A stretch of DNA of 64,000 nt from Acinetobacter sp. TR3 (GCF_027105055.1 NZ_CP114264.1:1984001-2048000); one strand, 5' to 3'; positions 1 through 9,171 are shown, numbered from the stretch's first letter. Notes: generated by a model not told the origin, from the letters alone. A program made the numbers and translations.

Positions 1-149
1 GTAAAGAAGCTGTTCAACGCTATGTCAATCAATGGATTGTTTCGATTACAGACATTACACCACTTGCACATCAGATTCATGGATTAATCCAACAAAATAA
101 AATGCAAGCAGCAAGTCTGCTACTGCCAAAAGAAACGGTTTATATTTGA
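1..149 (+). CDS. 3' end of an unidentified gene (partial)
   Basis: The third forward frame is open from the first base and ends at a TGA at 147-149, giving about 48 residues that finish in LLLPKETVYI. A strong 13-bp stem-loop follows directly, as expected behind a real gene. The fragment carries no motif I recognise, so no function is assigned. The 5' part lies outside the window. Confidence 0.6.
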   Translation, partial: KEAVQRYVNQWIVSITDITPLAHQIHGLIQQNKMQAASLLLPKETVYI

Positions 150-155
150 TAAAAT

Positions 156-196
156 AAGCTACGGAATAATCTTTAACAGACCCTATTCCGTAGCTT
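156..196. terminator. bidirectional stem-loop terminator
   Basis: A perfect 13-bp inverted repeat (156-168 with 184-196) has a 15-nt loop and is followed by an A/T-rich stretch on both sides. It lies between two convergent genes, the partial gene ending at 149 and the aceI-like gene ending at 231, and probably stops transcription from both. Confidence 0.75.
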
Positions 197-230
197 AAAT
201 TTTCTTGAGATTTATAAATCTCACTCTTGT

Positions 231-659
231 TTAAGATGCAAATTTTACATTCGGGAAAAACCGCTCTTCGATCAAGTCATAACCCCATTGGAAGATAAAG
301 GTATATACCAAAATACACATCGTTAAACCAAAATCTAAAATTAATGCATCAATAAAACTCATCTTCATCATATAGGCAATAATTGGAATGGTCACAAGCA
401 TCAAACCACCCTCAAAGCCAACCGCATGTAAAATACGCACAGGAATCGTTCGTTTCCATTGATGTTTATGTTCAATTTTTTCAAAATAATGGTTAAAAAT
501 CATGTTCCAAATCACCGAAATGACAGCCATGATTACACCTAAAACACCTGTTACTTCGAGTGGCATACTAAAAATAAAACTTAACGCAATTGCGATGATG
601 ACCAATAAGATCACTTCATAGCTAATTGCATGAATGAGTCTTCTTCTGGAAATCAACAT
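231..659 (-). CDS. aceI: PACE-family chlorhexidine/biocide efflux transporter AceI
   Basis: This 142-residue inner-membrane protein has four predicted hydrophobic helices in two tandem PACE (bacterial transmembrane pair) halves. The family exports chlorhexidine, acriflavine and short diamines in exchange for protons. A membrane-embedded glutamate at position 15 (SYEVILL, in helix 1) matches the Glu15 known to be essential in Acinetobacter AceI. The start at 659 (MLISRRR) was chosen because it gives the usual family length and places that Glu at 15; an upstream start would add 41 residues overlapping the divergent regulator. The gene is divergent from the LysR gene at 747, the known aceI/aceR arrangement. 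Confidence 0.9.
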   Translation of the reverse strand: MLISRRRLIHAISYEVILLVIIAIALSFIFSMPLEVTGVLGVIMAVISVIWNMIFNHYFEKIEHKHQWKRTIPVRILHAVGFEGGLMLVTIPIIAYMMKMSFIDALILDFGLTMCILVYTFIFQWGYDLIEERFFPNVKFAS

Positions 660-703
660 TTTATAACACTCTTTTGTTTGGATATGCACCATTTTATTTT
701 TAT

Positions 704-722
704 AATTTTGATTAATCCAATT
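704..722. promoter_or_regulatory. candidate LysR-type operator between aceI and aceR
   Basis: The 87-bp divergent spacer contains AATT-N11-AATT, which satisfies the T-N11-A dyad rule for LysR-type regulator sites. It lies 25-43 bp upstream of the aceR start and 45-63 bp upstream of the aceI start. Such dyads occur by chance in A/T-rich DNA, so assignment to AceR is inference. Confidence 0.35.
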
Positions 723-746
723 AGGTTCTTTCAGTTTTTTTGACAG

Positions 747-1640
747 ATGAATATTAATCAAGAACAACTTCTGATGTTTCAAACTGTCATTGAGACAGGC
801 TCATTTTCGGCGGCCGCGCGGAAACTCGGCAAAGTCCCTTCGGCAGTGAGCATGTCAATTGCCAACTTAGAAATTGATCTCAATCTCAATTTATTTGAGC
901 GACTTGGACGTGAGCCGAAACCAACTTCTGCGGCAATGGTTTTATATGAGAAAACCCAACAGCTTTTGATTGAAATCAATCAATGGAAACAGCACGCTCA
1001 TGCGCTCAGCACTGGGCTAGAGTCAACCTTAAACATTGTCGTGGTCTCTGAATTACTGCATACCAATTGGACAGATTACATTACGTTGCTTGAACAACAT
1101 TTTCCGAATCTGACGATTAATATTTTTTCTGCTCCTCAAGAAGATGCTTTACAGATGTTGCTCGATCAATCTGCACAACTTGCACTCATGTTTGAACGAG
1201 AACAATTAGATAGTCGTGAACAATTTGTTGAATTAAAACGAGAAGCTCTTGTTCCAGTGATTGCTCAAGGTCATGCTTTAGCTCAATTTGAGCAAATTTC
1301 CTTTGAGCAAATGGTGCAGACGCGCCAAATCGTGGTGGCTAGCCGTAACCATAGCATCAAGCCAGAACTACTATTTTCTAAAGATTATTGGCGCACAGAT
1401 AATCATCATTCTGCGTGTATGATGATTATTCGGAATTTAGGTTGGGGAGTTTTACCCTTAGAAATGTTTAATGAGAATCCCGAACTAAAGAAAAAACTAA
1501 AAGTTTTGGAACTTTATGATTTCACCCCAAAGTTTGAATACTACGTCGATCTAGTCTGGAGTCGAGAAAGCGAGTTAGGTATTGCTGCTAGATTTTTGAT
1601 TGAACACATTCGACAACTACGTCAGCAACCGAGAAAATAG
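747..1640 (+). CDS. aceR: LysR-family transcriptional regulator, probably AceR
   Basis: The 297-residue protein has an N-terminal winged helix-turn-helix (about residues 5-62, FQTVIETGSFSAAARKLG... followed by the recognition helix) and a LysR substrate-binding domain (about 90-290). Length and layout are typical of the family. Its divergence from aceI suggests it is AceR, the activator that turns on efflux in response to chlorhexidine. Identity rests on neighbourhood plus family, since LysR effectors cannot be read from sequence. The ATG lies close to the divergent gene and no strong ribosome-binding site is visible. Confidence 0.82.
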   Translation: MNINQEQLLMFQTVIETGSFSAAARKLGKVPSAVSMSIANLEIDLNLNLFERLGREPKPTSAAMVLYEKTQQLLIEINQWKQHAHALSTGLESTLNIVVVSELLHTNWTDYITLLEQHFPNLTINIFSAPQEDALQMLLDQSAQLALMFEREQLDSREQFVELKREALVPVIAQGHALAQFEQISFEQMVQTRQIVVASRNHSIKPELLFSKDYWRTDNHHSACMMIIRNLGWGVLPLEMFNENPELKKKLKVLELYDFTPKFEYYVDLVWSRESELGIAARFLIEHIRQLRQQPRK

Positions 1641-1747
1641 AGTAAATCACTCAAGTTTAAATGTATTGAAAGCGATGCTTTGCTTTCCTGTAGATTGTGC
1701 TATAAAGAAGTTATCCATAATTTTGTTTAAGTAAGAACGCTATATCA

Positions 1748-2737
1748 ATGACTCAGACTGCATTACACCAATTAAAAAATTTAACAACCGTTGTTGCCGA
1801 TAGTAGTGATCTAGAAGCGATTGAAAAATTTCGTCCATTAGATGCAACAACCAATCCATCACTCATTACAGCAGCGGCTGAACAACCTGAAAGTAAACAA
1901 CTGATTGAAGATGCTTATACACAAGCAAAACAAGAAGGCTATCAAAGTGATGAACTGATTGAACGCACCATTGATATTTTGACAGTGAAGTTTGGTGTTG
2001 AAATTTTAAAATTGATTGATGGGCGTGTTTCAACTGAAGTCGATGCTTCTCTTTCTTATGATACTGATGCGACGATTGCCAAAGCGCGTGAACTTTCTAA
2101 ACTTTACCAAGGCTATGGTATTGAGCAATCTCGTATCTTAATCAAGATCGCGTCAACGTGGGAAGGTATTCAAGCAGCTAAAGTTTTAGAGGCTGAAGGG
2201 ATTCCATGTAACTTAACATTATTATTTGGTTTGCATCAGGCTCAAGCTTGTGCAGATGCAAAAGTTACCCTGATCTCTCCTTTTGTCGGTCGTATTTTAG
2301 ACTGGTATAAAAAAGCGGAAGGCGTTGAGCAATATCCAATCGAAAACGATCCAGGTGTTCTTTCAGTCAAGAAAATTTATAACTATTACAAACAACACGG
2401 CATTGCGACACAGGTCATGGGAGCAAGTTTCCGTAGCACAGCACAAGTCCTTGGTTTAGCAGGTTGTGACTTACTCACAATTGCACCAAATCTATTGGCT
2501 CAACTTGAACAAGATCAACAGGTTGTTGAAGCTCAACTTAGCCCAACTTCGGCGCAACAAGCTGAGAAAATTGAACGTACAGCTCAAACCAAAGAAAGTT
2601 TTAAAGCTGAACTTGAGCAAGATTTAATGGCTTTCCAATTACTACAAGGTGGTATTGATGGCTTTATCAAAGCACGAAATCAACTCAGTACATTGCTGCG
2701 TCAGTCTTTTGGTATTGATGCCGAGATCCAAGCATAA
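1748..2737 (+). CDS. tal: transaldolase (class I, TalB type)
   Basis: This 329-residue cytosolic enzyme of the non-oxidative pentose phosphate pathway transfers a dihydroxyacetone unit from sedoheptulose-7-phosphate to glyceraldehyde-3-phosphate. Visible signatures are DATTNPSLI near residue 32, the Schiff-base lysine in ILIKIASTWEGI (about residue 136) and NLTLLFGLHQA. Length matches the TalB subfamily (about 317-335). It appears to be transcribed alone, with a terminator straight after it. Acinetobacter species often lack complete glycolysis, so this enzyme mainly supplies pentose and erythrose phosphates for biosynthesis. Confidence 0.95.
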   Translation: MTQTALHQLKNLTTVVADSSDLEAIEKFRPLDATTNPSLITAAAEQPESKQLIEDAYTQAKQEGYQSDELIERTIDILTVKFGVEILKLIDGRVSTEVDASLSYDTDATIAKARELSKLYQGYGIEQSRILIKIASTWEGIQAAKVLEAEGIPCNLTLLFGLHQAQACADAKVTLISPFVGRILDWYKKAEGVEQYPIENDPGVLSVKKIYNYYKQHGIATQVMGASFRSTAQVLGLAGCDLLTIAPNLLAQLEQDQQVVEAQLSPTSAQQAEKIERTAQTKESFKAELEQDLMAFQLLQGGIDGFIKARNQLSTLLRQSFGIDAEIQA

Positions 2738-2757
2738 TTAGTTTATTTTTCACCTAT

Positions 2758-2797
2758 AAAAACCGATTTTTGTTATATTAATGAAAATCGGTTTTTT
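2758..2797 (+). terminator. Rho-independent terminator of tal
   Basis: AAAACCGATTTT pairs with AAAATCGGTTTT across a short A/T loop and is followed by a run of T. It ends 12 bp before the GTG start of the LysE-type gene. Confidence 0.8.
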
Positions 2798-2809
2798 AAT
2801 GAGTAGGTT

Positions 2810-3460
2810 GTGTTCGGTGTAACAGATTTAACGACATTTATTATTGGTACAATCTTAATTGTGTTATTGCCTGGCCCAAACTCTTTATATGTGATGTCGG
2901 TCGCTTCACGCTATGGTATTCGTACAGGTTATGCTGCGGCATGTGGTGTATTTACAGGTGATTCGATTTTAATCCTGTGTACGGTTCTAGGTGCAGCATC
3001 ATTATTAAAAGCCTTTCCGATTTTATTTATCGTTCTCAAGTTAACAGGTGCTTGTTATCTCGCCTATCTAGGCTTCAAACTATTACAAAGTGCCTATCAG
3101 ACATGGAATAAGCCTCCACACCCTACAGAAATGGCTAATTTACCTCGTTTAGATCAAATTCATCCCTATCGTACTGCACTCAGTATCAGTTTACTCAATC
3201 CTAAAGCGATTCTGTTTTTCCTGTCTTTTTTCGTGCAATTTGTTCAACCCAATTATGCTTATCCAGCACTCAGCTTTCTAACCTTAGCCATCATTGTGCA
3301 ACTGGTCAGTTTTACCTATCTGACTGCTTTGATTTTTTCAGGTGTTAAATTAGCAGACTTTTTCAAACATAATTACAAACTTGCCGCAGGAGGTGTTTGT
3401 AGCGTAGGCATTTTATTCTTTATATTTGGATTACGACTAGCAACCTCTACCCTTGCATAA
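2810..3460 (+). CDS. LysE/RhtB-family amino-acid exporter
   Basis: This 216-residue polytopic membrane protein carries the family signature near the N-terminus (GTILIVLLPGPNSLYVMSVA) and about six hydrophobic helices. The family exports amino acids such as lysine, homoserine or threonine by proton exchange; the substrate cannot be told here. The start is a GTG at 2810, preceded closely by a purine-rich GAGTAGG. The second half contains LNPKAILFFLSFFVQF, another conserved family block. It stands alone between the tal terminator and the BenE-type gene. Confidence 0.88.
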   Translation: MFGVTDLTTFIIGTILIVLLPGPNSLYVMSVASRYGIRTGYAAACGVFTGDSILILCTVLGAASLLKAFPILFIVLKLTGACYLAYLGFKLLQSAYQTWNKPPHPTEMANLPRLDQIHPYRTALSISLLNPKAILFFLSFFVQFVQPNYAYPALSFLTLAIIVQLVSFTYLTALIFSGVKLADFFKHNYKLAAGGVCSVGILFFIFGLRLATSTLA

Positions 3461-3567
3461 CTCTGTTTTGATCATATGGTCAACTCATTCAATCATTTTA
3501 AAACTACGATTTTCGCCGAATTAACGATATACTTTTCAACAAATTTTAATCAAGTATAGATGCATTG

Positions 3568-4746
3568 ATGCAACGTCTAATTCAAGATTTTTCGATTCCT
3601 GCCGTTTTTGCTGGCTTTATTACCTTTTTGATTGGAATAAGTGTTTCTGCGGTACTGGTCATTCAAGGGGCGCAATCTCTCGGTGCAAATACAGCACAAA
3701 TCAGCTCTTGGTTTTGGGCATTAGGTTTAGCGATTGGATTATCAGGACTCATCTTATCTTGGAAATATAAATACCCTGTTGCTACCGCATGGTCGACTCC
3801 GGGCATTGCACTGATCATTGCATCGACTGGTCATTATGATTTGTATGAAGCGATTGGTGCTTTCTTAATTTGTGGCGTCGCAATCGCAATCGTTGGATTT
3901 TCAGGTATTTTCCAAAAGTTACTGACTCATATTCCTCAAAGCCTCACGTGCGCCATGCTTGCAGGAATTTTATTAAAATTTGGGATTCAAATTTTTAGCA
4001 GCTTAGAAAGTCAGCTCGGTTTTATCTTGAGCATGTTGGCAATTTATCTTGTTTCAAAACGCTTATTACCTCGTTATAGCATTGTGCTGACAGTGATTTT
4101 AGGTGCAATCATTTGTCCTCTATTTATTGATTTTCAATTACATTCAATCACTTGGTCTTTTACTCAACCTGTATGGATGCAACCCTCATTTTCATGGTCT
4201 GCATTACTGGGTCTAGCCTTACCGTTGTTTGTCATCAATATGACTTCGCAAAATTTGCCTGGTATCGCCATGATCAAAAGTTATGGTTATCACCCACACG
4301 TCAATCAATTAGTGGGTTGGACAGGTATTGCACATACGATTTTCGCCCCTTTTGGTTGTTTCTCGATAAATTTAGCCGCGATTAGTGCAGCGGTCAGCTT
4401 AGATGATCAAGTACATCCTGATCCAAGCAAACGCTATATTGCAGGTATAAGCTGTGGTTTGTTTTATATTTTAATGGGGCTTTTTGCTGCAACCTTAGTC
4501 AGTTTGCTCATGTCATTTCCGCCTATTTTTATTGTTGCACTTGCAGGTATTGCCCTATTTGCCACGATTAGCCATAACATTGCAGTGGCTTTTGCAAACG
4601 TAGAAGAACGAGAAGCAGCATTACTCACCTTTTTATGTAGTGCATCAGGAGTTCAATTTTGGGGAATTGGTTCTGCATTTTGGGGACTTCTATTGGGCAT
4701 TTTTGTTTTAGTTTTATTCAAATTTAAATTAAAAAATAAGTCTTAG
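3568..4746 (+). CDS. BenE-family (benzoate/H+ symporter-like) transporter
   Basis: The 392-residue protein is almost entirely hydrophobic, with about 11-12 membrane segments. The AWSTPGIALI and ASGVQFWGIGSAFWGLLLG blocks fit the BenE family of aromatic-acid:proton symporters. No ben catabolic genes are nearby, so benzoate as substrate is a family guess. A TTG lies immediately upstream (3565); the ATG at 3568 is preferred. The gene ends in a hairpin that also covers its stop codon. Confidence 0.85.
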   Translation: MQRLIQDFSIPAVFAGFITFLIGISVSAVLVIQGAQSLGANTAQISSWFWALGLAIGLSGLILSWKYKYPVATAWSTPGIALIIASTGHYDLYEAIGAFLICGVAIAIVGFSGIFQKLLTHIPQSLTCAMLAGILLKFGIQIFSSLESQLGFILSMLAIYLVSKRLLPRYSIVLTVILGAIICPLFIDFQLHSITWSFTQPVWMQPSFSWSALLGLALPLFVINMTSQNLPGIAMIKSYGYHPHVNQLVGWTGIAHTIFAPFGCFSINLAAISAAVSLDDQVHPDPSKRYIAGISCGLFYILMGLFAATLVSLLMSFPPIFIVALAGIALFATISHNIAVAFANVEEREAALLTFLCSASGVQFWGIGSAFWGLLLGIFVLVLFKFKLKNKS

Positions 4747-4767
4747 TACCAAAACCAAGACTTATTT
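4734..4767. terminator. bidirectional terminator between BenE-type and KefB/C-type genes
   Basis: AAATAAGTCTT (4734-4744) pairs perfectly with AAGACTTATTT (4757-4767) over a 12-nt loop. The repeat overlaps the stop codon of the plus-strand gene and serves two convergent genes. Confidence 0.75.
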
Positions 4768-4798
4768 AAATCTATTTTAGTCGAGATTCTCGTTACTT

Positions 4799-6625
4799 CT
4801 ACTCTCCATCCTTTTCAGTTTCTTCACCATTTAAAATTCGTCCTGCTTGTTTAGGTCGAATCAATGGTGCTGTAGGTCGAGGATGGGAATGTGAGTATTG
4901 TAAACCCACCCCTGCATAGACATCATCCGCAGCAATTTCTGTTTCAAAACGCTCATTATCACGTTCTCGAATTTCATTTGAGATCATACGAACCTCATCT
5001 TCATCGACACCCAGTTGTTCTAAAATCACTTCACCGAATTTAATCGCAGATTCAAAGGTTTCACGAATCATATAATCGACTTGTTGTTTGACTAAATGTA
5101 GTGAATGCTCCCGATCATAAGAACGAACCAAGACTTTGGCTAATGGAAATTCATGTGTCACCAATTCCACAATTCGATTGGTTGTTTGTTTACTGTCGAC
5201 ACAGATGACGATTGCTTCTGCCGTCGAAGCACCTGAAGCATGCAAAATATCGAGACGACAACCATCGCCGTAGTAGATTTTAAAACCAAATTTTTCTGCG
5301 TTTTGAATCATGTCGATGTCATTATCAATAATCGTGACATCAACTCCTCTTGCCAAAAGCAATTGACTGGTTACCTGACCAAAACGACCAAAACCAATCA
5401 TTAGAATACTGCCGCTTAGACCTTCAGCAATATCGACATTATCAAGAGAAACTGAATCTTTGGTTTCGGTAAATCGTTTAAAAAGAATGCCTAAGATTGG
5501 GGTCAGTACCATAGACAGTACAATAATTGCTGTTAGATTCGACTTAACTGTATTATCAATCACTTGAGCAGTGACCGCCGCGGAAAACAGAACAAAGGCA
5601 AACTCACCACCTTGAGCCATCAATAAAGCACGATCCAAAGCTTCGGTATGCCGACTTTTGGTCACGCGCGCAACAATATAAATCATGAGTGATTTAGCAA
5701 ACATCATTGCAATAACGCCACTCACAATCAGTTGCCAATTTTGCTTCACGACCGATAAATCTAGTGACATTCCAACACCAAGGAAAAATAACCCCAATAA
5801 AATTCCTCGAAATGGTTCAATATCGGCTTCAATTTGGTGTCTAAAAGTTGATTCTGATAGCAACACGCCTGCAAGAAATGCCCCCATTGCCATAGATAAG
5901 CCACTGACTTGCATCAATAAAGCAGCACCCAACACCACTAAAAGTGCAGCAGCCGTCATCACTTCTCGTGCTTTTGCCGCAGCGAGTAATCTAAATAAAG
6001 GATTGAGTAACCAATAACCTGCGGCGATTAAACCTGCAATTGCAATCAACCCAATACCTATATTTTCTAAACGTGCTGAGGTACTTTCCACCACATGATT
6101 CGGTGCCATAAAAGCAACAATTGCCAGTAAAGGAACAATCAATAAGTCTTCAAATAATAAAATTGCGACAATCTTTTGACCTTGTGGCTGTGCAATATCA
6201 CCACGATCACCCAAGAGTTGCATCACAATTGCGGTAGACGTCAGTACAAAACCTGCTGCACCAATAAATGCAACTTGCCATTTAAATCCAAATAAGAGCC
6301 CAACACCTGTTAATGCCAAAGCACAAGCAATAATTTGCAAAGTTCCTAAGCCAAAAATCTCACGCCTTAGACTCCATAAATGTGAGGGCTGCATTTCCAG
6401 CCCAATCACAAATAAGTACATGACAATACCAAGCTCTGCAATATGTAGAATCGAAGCAGAATCATGAAAAAATGCGAATCCAAATGGGCCAATAACTAAG
6501 CCAGCAATTAAATAACCAAGAACTGAGCCTAAGCCAATTCGTTTAAAAATAGGAACGGCTATTACAGCCGCAGCCAATAAAACGACAGGCGCGATTAAAC
6601 TGATTGAGTGTACTTCTGAACTCAT
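4799..6625 (-). CDS. CPA2-family K+/H+ antiporter with RCK (TrkA-N) domain, KefB/KefC-like
   Basis: The 608-residue inner-membrane protein has an N-terminal Na+/H+-exchanger domain of about 12 helices (residues 8-385, including GSVLGYLIAGLVIGPFG and FVIGLEMQPSHLW). A cytosolic Rossmann RCK domain follows (about 405-520, LMIGFGRFGQVTSQLL then VTIIDND). This is the layout of the glutathione-gated potassium efflux systems KefB and KefC. No KefF/KefG ancillary gene is adjacent, so gating by glutathione adducts is not shown. The hydrophilic C-terminal tail is about 60 residues. It appears monocistronic. Confidence 0.9.
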   Translation of the reverse strand: MSSEVHSISLIAPVVLLAAAVIAVPIFKRIGLGSVLGYLIAGLVIGPFGFAFFHDSASILHIAELGIVMYLFVIGLEMQPSHLWSLRREIFGLGTLQIIACALALTGVGLLFGFKWQVAFIGAAGFVLTSTAIVMQLLGDRGDIAQPQGQKIVAILLFEDLLIVPLLAIVAFMAPNHVVESTSARLENIGIGLIAIAGLIAAGYWLLNPLFRLLAAAKAREVMTAAALLVVLGAALLMQVSGLSMAMGAFLAGVLLSESTFRHQIEADIEPFRGILLGLFFLGVGMSLDLSVVKQNWQLIVSGVIAMMFAKSLMIYIVARVTKSRHTEALDRALLMAQGGEFAFVLFSAAVTAQVIDNTVKSNLTAIIVLSMVLTPILGILFKRFTETKDSVSLDNVDIAEGLSGSILMIGFGRFGQVTSQLLLARGVDVTIIDNDIDMIQNAEKFGFKIYYGDGCRLDILHASGASTAEAIVICVDSKQTTNRIVELVTHEFPLAKVLVRSYDREHSLHLVKQQVDYMIRETFESAIKFGEVILEQLGVDEDEVRMISNEIRERDNERFETEIAADDVYAGVGLQYSHSHPRPTAPLIRPKQAGRILNGEETEKDGE

Positions 6626-6741
6626 ACTGTTCTCATTTTTATTTATCTGATTTTATTGTATGTGAAACAATAAAAGACTTATATATCAATTACGAGATAG
6701 TTATTCTCAATAGAACTATTTAAAATATTGATATACATAAC

Positions 6742-7405
6742 TTAGTTAATTGCATTTTTATCCCAGAAAGCTTGACGAATTTGTGGCATCGCGTTCAGAT
6801 GATTAATAATATGCAGCGCATCTTCAGCCTCAATTGAACTCGCAATCAGTGTCGCTTCGATCTCAACCTCTTTTTCACCAAACGGCGTTACATCAATATC
6901 TTTGGCAGGATAGTTATGATGTTTCAAAGTTAGATTCAGCTCGTCCATGACTACCTTACTCTGAGTACGATCACAAATAATATAGATGACATGTAAGACT
7001 TCTGCCTCATCATCTAATGGGCGGCGATCTATGGCATGAACAATAGGTCTTAACAAAGTATTCGCAGCTAAGATAAAACCTGTTGCCAAAACTGCTTCAA
7101 CAATCAAATCAGCGCCTGCCGAAGCACCGATAGCAGCAGAACACCATAATGTCGCAGCCGTATTTAAACCATGAATGTTGCCTTCTTGGCGCATAATCAC
7201 ACCTGCACCTAAGAAACCAATTCCTGAAACAACATAAGCAATCACCCGAACTGCTCCATCAGCTTCAGTCAAATTAATTGCAATATCTACAAAAATCGCC
7301 GCTCCCACAGCAACTAAAACATTTGTTCTAAGTCCTGCTGTACGTTGTCGATATTGACGTTCAAATCCAATCAATGCACCGAGAATAAAAGCAACGGACA
7401 GGCTG
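6742..7405 (-). pseudogene. MgtC/SapB-family membrane protein, N-terminus truncated
   Basis: The minus-strand frame encodes a near-complete MgtC/SapB protein: LSVAFILGALIGFERQYRQRT, then TM helices with SGIGFLGAGVIMRQ and NTAATLWCSAAIG, then a soluble ACT-like tail to residue 210. Upstream of the first helix the frame is cut by an in-frame stop about six codons before LSVAFIL, and no ATG is available. The first usable codon is a TTG at 7374, which would drop half of helix 1. DNA upstream of about 7405 belongs to a different, out-of-frame gene fragment. I read this as a deletion-damaged mgtC; a short protein from TTG or CTG cannot be excluded. Confidence 0.7.
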
Positions 7406-7725
7406 ATAACCTAGATTGGTATCCAATGCTAAACGTTGATCTAAGAGTTGAAAACTGACAGGAACATTCAAAAACCAGTTTAAATCCCCATGATGAGCAA
7501 CATCATCACGGGATAGCTGTAAACTACTGGCAACACCCCAATCATTCTCCATTGGCCTTAAAATGCTTTTTGCTTGAACTGAAAAGCCATGAATCTGATC
7601 TTGATCTTTACTTGAGTGATAGCCTAAAGATACTTCTAAATTTTGATTGAGATTACAGGCAGGTACGACTTGATAAGACCAAGTGCCGTCTTTTTTAGGT
7701 GAGAAACTAAACAGGATGCAGTCAA
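7406..7725 (-). pseudogene. internal fragment of an outer-membrane beta-barrel-like gene
   Basis: The minus-strand frame is open and codes for an alternating polar/hydrophobic, Gly/Tyr/Trp-containing stretch (for example GTWSYQVVPACNLNQNLEVSLGYHSS and, further on, WFLNVPVSFQLLDQRLALDTNLGYQ), like strands of an outer-membrane barrel. It has no start codon before an internal ATG at 7552 and no end of its own: after LGYQ it runs into mgtC sequence in the wrong frame and stops at 7361. It is therefore a fragment lacking both ends. I cannot name the parent family. Confidence 0.55.
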
Positions 7726-7731
7726 TACAAT

Positions 7732-7756
7732 AAATTTTGCGGATACAGCAAAATTT
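7732..7756. repeat. short perfect inverted repeat at the edge of the gene remnants
   Basis: AAATTTTGC (7732-7740) pairs with GCAAAATTT (7748-7756) over a 7-nt spacer. It marks the upstream edge of the barrel fragment. It could be a weak hairpin or the scar of a lost element; no insertion sequence is recognisable beside it. Confidence 0.4.
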
Positions 7757-7847
7757 TATAGGAGGGTTTAGAATATTTTAACAAAGCTATCTCATTGCAA
7801 GAAGATAGCCGACCTAAATAGCTCACTTGCTCAGTATTCGCTTTGGC

Positions 7848-7967
7848 TTAATCCTTTATTAAACCCGAACCTCGAACAACTTCCCATTTAGGATCTCCGT
7901 GAATAAACTCAATGGCATTATAGGACATGCGAATTGATCCACAAGCCCTATCGTATGAATTTTTCAT
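7848..7967 (-). CDS. small ORF of 39 residues or gene remnant
   Basis: An ATG at 7967 opens 39 codons ending in TAA at 7848-7850, with protein-like composition (Cys, Trp, Arg; ending EVVRGSGLIKD). It begins 24 bases after the stop of the RDD gene, in the same direction and the same frame. There is no clear ribosome-binding site. It may be the C-terminal remnant of a larger gene in this decayed 0.6-kb spacer or a real small protein. No family recognised. Confidence 0.35.
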   Translation of the reverse strand: MKNSYDRACGSIRMSYNAIEFIHGDPKWEVVRGSGLIKD

Positions 7968-7991
7968 TACATGAGAGAATTTCACTCTAAA

Positions 7992-8408
7992 TTAAAGTTC
8001 TCTAACGACTACTGTTTTTGCCATTTTGTCGTGCCAGCCTTGCTTCTTAGAATCAAAAGCCACCCAAATCAAACCAATAAATAGAACTAATATTGCTGGA
8101 AAATAACCGATATAACGAATAATCCCTTGACCAACTGTGACATTTTCTCCAGTCCTTTCATCTAAGACTTTCAAACGCAACAAACGTTTACCTGGAGTTC
8201 CAGCAAATTTAACCCAACAGAATACACAGAAAGCGGCCATTAAAATTTGCCAAAGCAAATCTGCGGTTGAGGTCATCTCAGATGAATACATAGAGTTCCA
8301 ACCCATCAACATTCCAATCGGCACTAATGCAACCATAATAATAATATTATCAATAATAGATGCACCTAAACGTATCCAAAAACCTGCATATTCATATTTA
8401 TGTGACAT
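7992..8408 (-). CDS. RDD-family membrane protein
   Basis: The 138-residue protein begins with the RDD signature ([19 protein letters not shown], with the Arg and Asp pair in helix 1). It has three to four hydrophobic segments and ends [14 protein letters not shown], the usual RDD C-terminal block. The family's function is poorly defined; some members act in Na+/H+ or compatible-solute transport. A second RDD protein occurs in this window at 42813. It appears monocistronic. Confidence 0.85.
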   Translation of the reverse strand: MSHKYEYAGFWIRLGASIIDNIIIMVALVPIGMLMGWNSMYSSEMTSTADLLWQILMAAFCVFCWVKFAGTPGKRLLRLKVLDERTGENVTVGQGIIRYIGYFPAILVLFIGLIWVAFDSKKQGWHDKMAKTVVVREL

Positions 8409-8475
8409 TTTCCCCTCACTTTTCTATTTCTATAGACATAAATGCTTATAAATAATCGCTTTATTAGCATAGCAT

Positions 8476-9171
8476 TTATACAATATTTTGTTTTAACTCG
8501 CGCTCAAAAAAATCAATGGTACGTTGCCAAACCATTTTCGCCTCAGGCAGTCCTCGACTGACACTACGAAAGCCATGTGGCATGTTATAGGTATAAGCTT
8601 CAACCCGATCACCCAATTGCTGGATCAGTTTATTGCGTTTGGTCGCTGGGCAAAATGGATCAACCGTAGACCAATGTCCCTGTAGAATGCGAACTTCATC
8701 CAGAGACTCGTTGTTTGGAACACCAGCACCTTGAATCCCCAGAGAATGATGATAAACCACAGGTGCTAACATATCTTCGCGCTTTGCCATTTGAATGACG
8801 TAACCACCTGTTAAACATTGACCTAACATACCCAAGCGACCATTAGATCTTGGGTCTGCCTTTAATGCATCGAGTAATACATGAATTTCTTGATTAACTT
8901 CACTGTCCGCTGAATTGATACGTCCTGCCTTACTCACCATAGCACGAATACAATATTTGACTGCACCACCACTAAATAAATTAGGCACGTAAACCAAATA
9001 ACCTCGATCAGCCAAGTCTTGTGCATCTTCTCTATAAACATCGAGGATACCAAATAACTCGTGTAGCAATAAAATCGCAGGCGTTTTTTCAGAGTTTTGT
9101 GCAGGTGCATACACTTCAACTTCAATTTGACGTGTCGGTAATGTGATTGTTTTTATTTCCATTGCAGTCAT
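8476..9171 (-). CDS. dienelactone hydrolase family protein
   Basis: This 231-residue alpha/beta hydrolase of the dienelactone hydrolase family has the nucleophile elbow GQCLTGGY near residue 118, with cysteine in place of serine as in classical DLH, and the catalytic histidine in MPHGFRS near residue 198. DLH enzymes open lactones in chlorocatechol pathways, but many members are general esterases, and no aromatic catabolic genes are adjacent. Two starts (9171 and 9162) are possible; the upstream one is given. Confidence 0.85.
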   Translation of the reverse strand: MTAMEIKTITLPTRQIEVEVYAPAQNSEKTPAILLLHELFGILDVYREDAQDLADRGYLVYVPNLFSGGAVKYCIRAMVSKAGRINSADSEVNQEIHVLLDALKADPRSNGRLGMLGQCLTGGYVIQMAKREDMLAPVVYHHSLGIQGAGVPNNESLDEVRILQGHWSTVDPFCPATKRNKLIQQLGDRVEAYTYNMPHGFRSVSRGLPEAKMVWQRTIDFFERELKQNIV

